Source of the DNA: Pelomonas sp. Root1237
GTDB lineage: Bacteria; Pseudomonadota; Gammaproteobacteria; Burkholderiales; Burkholderiaceae_C
Length of the DNA: 64,000 nt
Direction of reading: 5' to 3'
NCBI RefSeq assembly: GCF_001425055.1
Contig: NZ_LMDK01000019.1
Span: 372,001 to 436,000 of the forward strand
Shown: piece by piece, positions 17,753 through 24,950 of the stretch
Layout: every line of letters starts with the position of its first letter
Position numbering within the stretch: position 1 is the stretch's first letter
Program-made: the position numbers and the translations under genes
The notes under the pieces: model-generated
What the model was told of the DNA's origin: nothing
The model's input: the letters and a program-made list of their open reading frames with translations, nothing else
Databases searched by the model: none

Positions 17753-20153
17753 CCTGTTCTTTGCGGGAACTGTCCATGCGGCGCTGGACGTCTCGACTCA
17801 TGCCACGCCTACCAGCCTGCCGCTGGATGGCGCCGTCATCGTTGGCAGCGCGAACGCTGATCCGCTGGAAGCATTCGTTGCGCAAGACCTGGCGGAAGAC
17901 TTCAAGCGCCTCGGCTTGCGGACTGGCAACAAGGGCGCCGTGCAGATCTGGGTCGGCACGGCCGGCCGGCATGCGCAGATTGACGCCGCCGGCCTCGACC
18001 TCAGCAAGCTCAAGAGTTGCTGGGAATGTTTCCAGATTGCGCTGCTGCGCGACCCCGCGCCCGGCGTGAAGCAGGCACTCGTCATCGCCGGCGCCGACCG
18101 CCGCGGCACCGCCTACGGCGTCTACACGCTGAGCCAGGCGCTGGGCGTGTCGCCCTGGCATTGGTGGGCGGACGTCGCGCCGCTCAAGCGCGGGCCATTG
18201 CATGTCAGCCTGACTGAGCCACTGCACGACGGTCCCGCCGTGAAATACCGCGGCCTCTTCATCAACGACGAGGACTGGGGCCTCTTCCCCTGGGCCTCTC
18301 GCACCTTCGAGCCCGAGGCCCGCACGATTGGCCCGCGCACCTACGAGCAGGTCTTCCGCCTGCTGCTGCGCCTGAAGGCCAACACGCTGTGGCCGGCCAT
18401 GCACCAAGTCTCGGGCGCCTTCAACGCCGATCCGCGCAATGCCGAGCTCGCGCAGCGCTATGGCATCGTCATGGGCTCATCCCACGCGGAGCCGATGCTG
18501 CGCAACAACGTCGCCGAGTGGAAGGCGCCGGCCGAGCAGTACAACTACGCAACCCATCCCGAACAGGTGCGCGACTACTGGGCCGAGCGGCTGAAGACGA
18601 ATGGCCGCTTCGACAACCTCTACACGCTGGGCATGCGCGGCATCCACGACTCTGGCATGCAGGGCGGCGGCACGGTGGCCGAGAAGCAGGCGCTGCTGAA
18701 CCGCTTGCTGGCCGACCAACGAGAGCTGCTGGCAAAGCGCGTAGGCGACCCGGTGACGCTGCCCCAGGTCTTCGTGCCCTACAAGGAAGTGCTGCCTTTG
18801 CTGCCCGGGCTGGCCCTGCCCGACGACGTGACGCTGGTCTGGCCCGACGACAACTTCGGTTACCTCCGCCAGTTCCCCGACGCGGAGCAGACCAAGCGCT
18901 CAGGCGGCTCGGGCGTGTACTACCACCTGAGTTATCTCGGCGCGCCGCTGTCCTATCTGTGGCTGTCCACCACGCCGCCCGCACTCGTCGCCGAAGAAAT
19001 GGGCCGCGCCTTCGATGCCGGCGCGCAGCGGCTGTGGATCGCCAACGCCGGCGACATCAAGCCGCACGAGGTCAACCTCAGCCACTGGTTCGACCTGGCC
19101 TGGAACCCGGCCGCCGTGCGGGCGCAGGGCCAGCAGGCCTACCTTCGTGAGCTGGCGCAGCGGCTCTTCGGCGTTGCTGGCATCGCCGCCGAGATCGCCG
19201 CGATTTGGGACGGCTACTACCGCCTCAACTTCGAGCGCCGCCCCGAGCATCTGCAATATCACCTGCCCGGTGAACGCGTGAAGCGCAGTGGCCTGGCGCC
19301 GGCCGTCATCGACGAGCGCCTGGATCGCTTCGCCCAGCTGCTTGCCCGCCTGGACGCCGTGCGCCCTCGGATCGCCGCCGCGCAGCGCGACGGTTTCTTC
19401 CAACTGGTCGAATACCCGCTGCGCGCTTCGGCCCTGGCCAACGAGCGCTTCTTCGCGTTGGAGCGCTACGCGGCGACGATGGAGCGCGATCCCGCTGGTG
19501 CCCGCCGCTTCGCCGCCCAGGCCGTGCGCGCCGATCAGCGCCTCAAGGCCTTGACCGCGCGCTGCAACGGCGGCCGCTGGGCCGGCATCCTGGCCGAGGA
19601 ACCGGCCGATGGCCTTTGGACCAGCTACCGCCAGCAGGCGCCGTTGCTACCGGCCGCCGGATTGGGTGGCAGCACGGCCGATGCGCTGAGCGACATCGCG
19701 AAAGCCGCTGCCGACCTCGCACCCGTGGCCACGGCCGCTGCAGCGCCACCCGCGCTGCGTGTGACCGCCTCGCAGGGCTGGCGCCTCATCCCCGGCCTCG
19801 GTCGCGGCGACGGCGTGCTCGCCGCACAGCAGCCCGGCTCGACCTTGGCGCTGCAAGCCCAGGCACCCGCCGGCGCCAGCTGCCTGCGCGTCTACGTGCT
19901 CCCCACCTACCCGTTGACCGCAGGCGAGCCCTGGCAGGCTGATGTGGTCGTCGACGGCCAGACCCACCCATTGCGCTGGCCGCGCGGCGTGCAGGACGCC
20001 GCCTGGGGTCAGGGCGTGCTGGCCAATCGACTGAGCGCATCCCTGAGCCTGCCAGAGCGCGCCGCCGGAACGCTGCGGCTGCAACTGGCGGCCGGCCAGC
20101 GCGACCTGATGTTCGATGGTGCCGAACTGCTGCCCGGTGCCTGCCGCTCCTGA
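17676..20153 (+). CDS. Alpha-glucuronidase-like protein, GH115
   Basis: GH115 enzymes release (4-O-methyl) glucuronic acid from xylan or, in some members, from arabinogalactan. The 825-residue sequence has the typical N-terminal module (VIAGADRRGTAYGVYTLSQ), the GLFINDEDWGLFPWASRTFE segment, LKANTLWPAMHQVSGAFN, and the central acidic motifs (LVWPDDNFGYLRQFPDAEQ; YHLSYLGAPLSYLWLSTTPP; LWIANAGDIKPHEV). In an RG-I locus, glucuronate on arabinogalactan side chains is the likelier target (inference). The N-terminus is unusual: the start codon and signal peptide (n-region MNTATEAQRHGGRR, hydrophobic SVPLWLCGCVLFF, cleavage after TVHA) are encoded by a palindromic repeat that also occurs at 42815-42902. 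Confidence 0.88.
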   Translation: MNTATEAQRHGGRRTFSVPLWLCGCVLFFAGTVHAALDVSTHATPTSLPLDGAVIVGSANADPLEAFVAQDLAEDFKRLGLRTGNKGAVQIWVGTAGRHAQIDAAGLDLSKLKSCWECFQIALLRDPAPGVKQALVIAGADRRGTAYGVYTLSQALGVSPWHWWADVAPLKRGPLHVSLTEPLHDGPAVKYRGLFINDEDWGLFPWASRTFEPEARTIGPRTYEQVFRLLLRLKANTLWPAMHQVSGAFNADPRNAELAQRYGIVMGSSHAEPMLRNNVAEWKAPAEQYNYATHPEQVRDYWAERLKTNGRFDNLYTLGMRGIHDSGMQGGGTVAEKQALLNRLLADQRELLAKRVGDPVTLPQVFVPYKEVLPLLPGLALPDDVTLVWPDDNFGYLRQFPDAEQTKRSGGSGVYYHLSYLGAPLSYLWLSTTPPALVAEEMGRAFDAGAQRLWIANAGDIKPHEVNLSHWFDLAWNPAAVRAQGQQAYLRELAQRLFGVAGIAAEIAAIWDGYYRLNFERRPEHLQYHLPGERVKRSGLAPAVIDERLDRFAQLLARLDAVRPRIAAAQRDGFFQLVEYPLRASALANERFFALERYAATMERDPAGARRFAAQAVRADQRLKALTARCNGGRWAGILAEEPADGLWTSYRQQAPLLPAAGLGGSTADALSDIAKAAADLAPVATAAAAPPALRVTASQGWRLIPGLGRGDGVLAAQQPGSTLALQAQAPAGASCLRVYVLPTYPLTAGEPWQADVVVDGQTHPLRWPRGVQDAAWGQGVLANRLSASLSLPERAAGTLRLQLAAGQRDLMFDGAELLPGACRS

Positions 20154-20195
20154 CCGCGAGTCAGAATTCCCAACCTTGTTGACCCCACCCTCCCC

Positions 20196-20690
20196 ATGAG
20201 AGCACGCATCCCAGTCACGCTGATCCCTTGTCTGCTGGCCCTCGCAGGCGCCGCTCATGCGCAGACGACTTGCGTCGCAGATTTCTCGGCGTTCGGCCAG
20301 GGGCGGTTTGCCGTCGAGATCAAGGCGAGACCGGACGGACGATTTGATGCGGTGGTCAACGGCAGCACGACGAACGCGGCCACCTCGCCCGTGGACGAAG
20401 TCGTCCGCCCCGGCTTGAACCTCGCTGCCGATCCCCATGGCAAGGAGTTCGCGCAGTTCAATGCCGCCGAACGCTCGCTGGTGCACCTGCAGGGTCTTCG
20501 CGAATCCCCGAAGACGCGTGACTTCGTCAACCTGCCGTTCTCGCCCGCCGACGTGCGGCGGCTCAGGACGTTCGACCTCATCGGCAAGACGGACAAGTTC
20601 GGCGGCCAGGTTCTGATGGAGGCCTTCGACGAGCAGGGTGCCTCGCTCGGCAAGGTGCTCCGCCGCGTGCTCGTCGCAACGTGCCGGTAA
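20196..20690 (+). CDS. Exported protein of unknown function within the RG-I locus
   Basis: This 164-residue protein starts MRARIPVTLIPCLLALAGAA with signal cleavage predicted after AHA. The mature chain has Cys near each end (TTCVADFS and VATCR), which could form a disulphide. A central region reads KTRDFVNLPFSPADVRRLRT. I recognise no family. It lies 42 bp after the GH115 stop and 20 bp before the GH43 start, so it is very probably cotranscribed with them. A carbohydrate-binding or enzyme-accessory role is a guess from context only. Confidence 0.7.
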   Translation: MRARIPVTLIPCLLALAGAAHAQTTCVADFSAFGQGRFAVEIKARPDGRFDAVVNGSTTNAATSPVDEVVRPGLNLAADPHGKEFAQFNAAERSLVHLQGLRESPKTRDFVNLPFSPADVRRLRTFDLIGKTDKFGGQVLMEAFDEQGASLGKVLRRVLVATCR

Positions 20691-20709
20691 CCGCTTCTGA
20701 GGTGACCTC

Positions 20710-21681
20710 GTGAAACTTGCTTCGCTCGCCCTTGCCGCCCTGCTCGCCGCCTCGGCCTGCCAAGCCCAGAACCCGCTGGCCCTCGGCAAGGACCTGCGCA
20801 CCGCCGACCCCTCCGGCCATGTCTGGCCCGACGGCCGCCTGTGGCTCTACACCTCGCACGACGAGGAATGCCAGGCCGACTTCCACATGAAGGACTGGAC
20901 CGCCTTCTCGTCCACCGACCTCGTCAACTGGACGAACCACGGCGCGGTGCTGTCGGTCAAGGACCTGAAGTGGGCTGACGACTACGCCTGGGCGCCCGAC
21001 GCGGCCTACAAGAACGGCAAGTACTACCTCGTCTTCCCCGCCGGCACCGGCGTCAAGGACCGCCAGAACCCGAAGAACAGCACCAAGTGGATGGGCATCG
21101 GCATCGCCGAGAGCGACTCACCCGCCGGCCCCTTCAAGGACATGATCGGCGCGCCGTTGTGGCGCAAGCCCTACGCCAATGACCCGGTGCTGTTCGTCGA
21201 CGACGACGGCCGCGCCTACCTCTACAGCCGCACATCAGGCGTCAACTACCTGGTGGCGGAGATGGCTGACGACATGCGCAGCATCAAGGGCGAACTGCAG
21301 AAGATGGACATGGGCGGCTACGAGCCGCCGATGGAAGGCCCGTGGGTGTTCAAGCGCAACGGCCTGTACTACTTCACCATGCCCGAGCACAACCGCATCC
21401 TGACCTACTACACGGGCACCTCGCCCAAAGGCCCGTGGACCTACCGCGGCGTCATCATGGACGCCGAGGGCGGCAACAACCACCACTCCATCGTCCAGTA
21501 CAAAGGCCAGTGGCTGCTGTTCTATCACCGCTGGCTGGACGTCTCCGGTGCGGTCTGTGCAAAGAAGCAGCGGCACGTGGCGGCGGAGTACCTGCACTTC
21601 AATGACGACGGCACGATCCGCAAGGTGGAGCGCACGGAGCAAGGCGTGGGCGACTTCCCGCAGCGCGCCGCGAAGCGCTGA
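20710..21681 (+). CDS. Exported glycoside hydrolase, GH43
   Basis: This is a 323-residue protein with a signal peptide (MKLASLALAALLAASACQAQ). It shows the GH43 triad. The general base is in TADPSGHVWPDGRLWLYTS. The pKa-modulating Asp is in YANDPVLFVDDDGRAYLYS. The acid Glu is in PPMEGPWVFKRNGLYYFTM. GH43 enzymes act on arabinosyl, xylosyl or galactosyl linkages; arabinan or galactan side chains of RG-I are expected here. The start is GTG at 20710, supported by GAGG (20699-20702) 7 bp upstream. It is followed 9 bp later by the TPR gene. Confidence 0.9.
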   Translation: MKLASLALAALLAASACQAQNPLALGKDLRTADPSGHVWPDGRLWLYTSHDEECQADFHMKDWTAFSSTDLVNWTNHGAVLSVKDLKWADDYAWAPDAAYKNGKYYLVFPAGTGVKDRQNPKNSTKWMGIGIAESDSPAGPFKDMIGAPLWRKPYANDPVLFVDDDGRAYLYSRTSGVNYLVAEMADDMRSIKGELQKMDMGGYEPPMEGPWVFKRNGLYYFTMPEHNRILTYYTGTSPKGPWTYRGVIMDAEGGNNHHSIVQYKGQWLLFYHRWLDVSGAVCAKKQRHVAAEYLHFNDDGTIRKVERTEQGVGDFPQRAAKR

Positions 21682-21690
21682 GGGGGAGCG

Positions 21691-22203
21691 ATGAACACTG
21701 ATGAATCGATTAACGCGCTGGCGCGGCAGGCCCGCGCGCATTGGGAGGCCGGGCGCCTCGACGCGGCCGAGGCCTGCTTTGTCCGAGCCATCGCCGCAGC
21801 CGGCGGGCAGGCGGGTGTCGCCGACCTGCACGGCCAGCTGGCGGCCGTGATGGACGGTGCCGGCCGTCTGGCCGATGCCGTCGCCCAATCCGAACTGGCG
21901 CTGGCGGCAGAACTGGCGCTGGGGCAGGGGGACTCGCAGCCCAGCGTGAAGGTGGCGCGCTACTTTTTGGCGGACCGGCTGCTGCGCCTGGCGGAGACCG
22001 GGCGGGCGCTGAAGGTGCTGGCGCCGTCGCTGGCCGCCCTGCCCGATGACTGGCTGCTGAACACCGCGCAGGCCGAGGCGCTGCTGGCCGTCGGCCGCGC
22101 CGACGAGGCCAAGGCCGCGGCCCGGCGTGCGCTGGCGAATGCCGGCTCGGACGCCAAGCGTGCCCAGTTGGCCGAACGCCTGCAGGCGGTACTGCGGGAT
22201 TGA
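21691..22203 (+). CDS. TPR-repeat protein, cytoplasmic
   Basis: The 170-residue, alanine-rich helical protein has tetratricopeptide-like units (ARAHWEAGRLDAAEACFVRA at about residues 12-31; VMDGAGRLADAVAQSELALA; AEALLAVGRADEAKAAARRA). No signal peptide or membrane segment is visible. It is the last gene of the plus-strand run, preceded by GGGGGAGCG just before its ATG. TPR proteins mediate protein contacts; the partner here is unknown. Its stop lies 52 bp from the convergent stop at 22256. Confidence 0.75.
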   Translation: MNTDESINALARQARAHWEAGRLDAAEACFVRAIAAAGGQAGVADLHGQLAAVMDGAGRLADAVAQSELALAAELALGQGDSQPSVKVARYFLADRLLRLAETGRALKVLAPSLAALPDDWLLNTAQAEALLAVGRADEAKAAARRALANAGSDAKRAQLAERLQAVLRD

Positions 22204-22255
22204 TGGCCCGCTCGCTGCCGCCGCTGCAGACGGGTCATCCAGAGCAGCAGTACCT

Positions 22256-23122
22256 TTAGCCAGCGGCTCGTCCGGTGTCTCTTGTGCCTCGCTCGGCCAG
22301 GGTGCGCCACACCGTCATGGTGCGAGCCGTGCGGCTTGGCGGCTTGGGGACTCGCCCGGGCGTCAGCAGGTCCATGGCCTGGATGGCGCGAACCAGGAAG
22401 GGCAGGGCGAAGAGCAGCGGCATGGCCAGTAGGCGGAGCGCCTGGGGCGTACCCGCCTGGAACTGGTGCAACTGGTGGACGGAGAACGGCAGCGTGAGCG
22501 CGTGCTGCGCGAGTTGCATCGTGACCGACTTGTGCCAATCGGCGTCGACGCCACTCATGGCACAGCGCTGGCGGCGGCTCAGATGAAAGTCCGGCGGGTC
22601 GCTGCGCCGCAGTCGCAGGCGCAATTCCGCTTGTGGCACAGCCGGCAGCGAAGCCATGTATTCGTGCGCTTCCAGCGCCAGCTGGAGCCGCGCCGCGTCG
22701 GCCAGGATGCCGGTGATGGCCGGGTCCGTCGAAGCGATGCCGCCCAGGATCTTCAGGCGGCGCGTGGCGTCATGCAGTTCCCAGAGCCGGATGCGGAAGC
22801 TGCGTTCCGAGTCCGGCACTTGATGACCCGCGATGTACTCAAAGGCGTCATGGGCCTCGATGACGCAGCGCGCCAGGGCGCTCATGGACGGCAGATCCCA
22901 CAGATCGAGAGGCGGCTGCTGGGTGGGGTCAGGCGCCAGCCGGCGCAAGGCGATGCCGTGGGACAGCAGCTTGGCGAAGATCTGTTCGCCATAGCTGACA
23001 TGCACAGCCGAGAGGGGCTGGCCGGTCAGGGCCGCGGAAACCGCCTTGCCATGTTCGAGCACGGCGTCGAACTCGCGCAGCTTGGAACGGTAGTCAGCCC
23101 AGGTATTGATCTCTTGCAGCAT
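22256..23122 (-). CDS. Hypothetical helical protein
   Basis: A 288-residue protein starting MLQEINTWADYRSKLREFDA. It is helical and charged for the first 190 residues (SALARCVIEAHDAFEYIAGH; RIRLWELHDATRRLKILGG). Towards the C-terminus there is one hydrophobic stretch (ALRLLAMPLLFALPFLVRAI, about residues 225-245), then a basic tail. It resembles the DUF5677-type 'HEPN-like' helical proteins in general character, but I cannot support a family call. ATG 23122 follows the leader motif TCGGGGCAATAAAG shared with the TonB-receptor leader. It lies downstream of, and on the same strand as, the pectin-enzyme run. Confidence 0.6.
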   Translation of the reverse strand: MLQEINTWADYRSKLREFDAVLEHGKAVSAALTGQPLSAVHVSYGEQIFAKLLSHGIALRRLAPDPTQQPPLDLWDLPSMSALARCVIEAHDAFEYIAGHQVPDSERSFRIRLWELHDATRRLKILGGIASTDPAITGILADAARLQLALEAHEYMASLPAVPQAELRLRLRRSDPPDFHLSRRQRCAMSGVDADWHKSVTMQLAQHALTLPFSVHQLHQFQAGTPQALRLLAMPLLFALPFLVRAIQAMDLLTPGRVPKPPSRTARTMTVWRTLAERGTRDTGRAAG

Positions 23123-23154
23123 GCTTGCTTTATTGCCCCGACAAGCGCGCAAGG

Positions 23155-23934
23155 TTAGGCGAAGTTTGGGTTGCCCAGTTTCTCGCCCATCCAGCGGGCT
23201 GCCAGCGCTGGCCATTGATCCTGCGTGCCGGCCAGTTCCCGCAGCGCGAAGCCGTGTTCGGCCTGCGGGAAGACATGGGCCTCGACGTCGAGCCGGTGTT
23301 GCTGGGCCGCGGCGATCAGGTTGAGTGCATGGGCGACGGGCACGACGGGGTCGTGCAGCGCATAGGCCAGGAACACCGGGCAGCGCGGCAGGCCGTGGGG
23401 CTGGCTGGCAATGCCGATGGGCCAGGCGTCGTAGAAGGCCTGCTTCTCGGGCGGCGGAAAGTCGGGTTTTCCGGCAGGAAACTTGTGATCACGGTGGTTG
23501 GCATTGAGAGGCGCGTAGGCGATGACGGCGCCCGCCGATTCCCGCTGGCAGGCCATGACGCCGGCCAGATGGCCGCCGGAGGAGAGGCCCACGTGCAGCA
23601 GCGGCAGCGGCGGCAGCGTGGCGAGGTGATCCAGCGCGAGCAGACCGTCCTGCAGCGCGATGTCGAAGGGCTGGCCGTCCTGACCGGGCAGGCGATGCAC
23701 CAGCACATGGGCGTCCAGCCCCAGCGTGTTCAGCCATTGCGCGATCTCGACACCTTCCTTGTCGTGCATCAGCTGCAGGTAGCCGCCGCCGGCATAGACG
23801 AGGGCACGGCCGCGCGCCGGTGAGGGCGACGGATAGGCGTGCAGCTCGGCCCGCGTCGGGCGGCGGCAGATGCGGTCGGGCGATTCGCCGTCAAAGACAT
23901 TCGGCGCGCCGGCTGACAGAGCAATGAGGTTCAT
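23155..23934 (-). CDS. Alpha/beta-hydrolase, probable carbohydrate acetylesterase
   Basis: This 259-residue protein has the BD-FAE/acetylesterase style of alpha/beta hydrolase. It has an oxyanion-type loop YAGGGYLQL (about residue 48), the nucleophile elbow HVGLSSGGHLAG (Ser near residue 120), the acid in ALHDPVVPVAHAL and the histidine in QAEHGFALREL. No signal peptide is visible, so it should act in the cytoplasm, perhaps on imported acetylated oligosaccharides. Its ATG overlaps the stop of the GH43 gene (ATGA, 23931-23934). Confidence 0.82.
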   Translation of the reverse strand: MNLIALSAGAPNVFDGESPDRICRRPTRAELHAYPSPSPARGRALVYAGGGYLQLMHDKEGVEIAQWLNTLGLDAHVLVHRLPGQDGQPFDIALQDGLLALDHLATLPPLPLLHVGLSSGGHLAGVMACQRESAGAVIAYAPLNANHRDHKFPAGKPDFPPPEKQAFYDAWPIGIASQPHGLPRCPVFLAYALHDPVVPVAHALNLIAAAQQHRLDVEAHVFPQAEHGFALRELAGTQDQWPALAARWMGEKLGNPNFA

Positions 23935-24947
23935 CGTTTCTCGGGCAGCGGCAGGCCGAAGTCCGGCATGCCGTCGGCCGTGAACGCCAGCGGCTGTACG
24001 CGGGTGGCGCGACCGGTGTCCTTCAGCGGGTCGCCGACGATGTCGCGGTAGTTGCGGGCATGGAAGACGTTCAGCACGCTGCCATCCGGCTCGGTGACGA
24101 AGCTGTTGTGGCCGGGGCCGTAAATGCCGTTCTCCGGGCTGCTGGTGAACACCGGGCCGGGCGACTTGCGCCAGTTCTTCGCGTCCAACAGGTCGGCGTT
24201 CTCGTCGGCCCACAGCAGGCCCAGGCAGTACTCGGCGCCGGTGCCGGCGGCCGAGTAGGTCATGAAGACGCGGCCGCCGTGGATGAGCGCAGCCGGCGCC
24301 TCGTTGACGAAGTGGCGCACCTTCTCCCAGGCGTAGTCGGGCTGGCTCAGCCGCACCTGCGGGCCTTGCAGTTCGGTCGGGCTCTTCATGCTTGAGATGA
24401 AGATGTCGGTGCTGTGGTTCTTCTTCGCCGGGTCGGTCTGGGCCCAGGCCATGTAGCGCCGGCCGCGATGCTCGAAGACGGTCGCGTCCAGCGTGAACGT
24501 CTCCCACTGCGTCCTGATCTGCCCGCGCTCGGTCCAGTCGCCCTGCATGGGGTCGGGCGACGCGTTCTCGAGCACCCACAGGCGGATCTTCCACGGCTCC
24601 TTCGCTTCACCGGCGCTGAAGTAGATGAACCAGCGGTTGTCGATGAAGTGCAGCTCGGGCGCCCAGACGTGGTGGCTCATCGGGCCTTGCTCGTGCCGGC
24701 GCCAGATCACTTTCGGATCGGCAGTGGCGAGGCCAGCGATGCTGCGCGCGCGGCGCAGCTCCAGCCGGTCGTATTCGGGCACCGTGGCCATCAGGTAGAC
24801 CCAATCGCCGCGGCGCAGGATCTGCGGGTCGGCGCGCTGGGGGACCAACGGGTTGGGCCAGGATGTGGGCTGGGCGCCGGCGGGCAGGGCCGTGGCGAGC
24901 AGTGCAGTGGTCAGCAGCTGGCGGCGGGTGAGGTTTGCAGCAGACAT
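23931..24947 (-). CDS. GH43 glycosidase with a Tat-type signal
   Basis: This 338-residue protein starts MSAANLTRRQLLTTALLATA, a twin-arginine signal (TRRQLL), so it is probably exported folded through Tat. The GH43 acids are visible. The base is in QRADPQILRRGDWVYLMAT (about residue 40). The second Asp is in FTLDATVFEHRGRRYMAWA. The Glu is in NEAPAALIHGGRVFMTYSA. The aromatic-rich segment VWAPELHFIDNRWFIYF is characteristic. The likely role is alpha-L-arabinofuranosidase or similar on side chains. It lies 3 bp downstream of the GH2 stop and overlaps the esterase gene. Confidence 0.88.
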   Translation of the reverse strand: MSAANLTRRQLLTTALLATALPAGAQPTSWPNPLVPQRADPQILRRGDWVYLMATVPEYDRLELRRARSIAGLATADPKVIWRRHEQGPMSHHVWAPELHFIDNRWFIYFSAGEAKEPWKIRLWVLENASPDPMQGDWTERGQIRTQWETFTLDATVFEHRGRRYMAWAQTDPAKKNHSTDIFISSMKSPTELQGPQVRLSQPDYAWEKVRHFVNEAPAALIHGGRVFMTYSAAGTGAEYCLGLLWADENADLLDAKNWRKSPGPVFTSSPENGIYGPGHNSFVTEPDGSVLNVFHARNYRDIVGDPLKDTGRATRVQPLAFTADGMPDFGLPLPEKR

Positions 24948-24950
24948 GGT

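Noticed and set aside
20255-20653. Minus-strand frame over the unknown exported protein gene
   Set aside because: The plus-strand frame has a clean signal peptide and fits operon spacing; the minus frame has neither.
11608-22203. SusC/SusD-type pair as in Bacteroidetes
   Set aside because: Only a proteobacterial-type TonB receptor is present; no SusD-like lipoprotein is adjacent. The lipoprotein at 16679 is a GH43-like enzyme.
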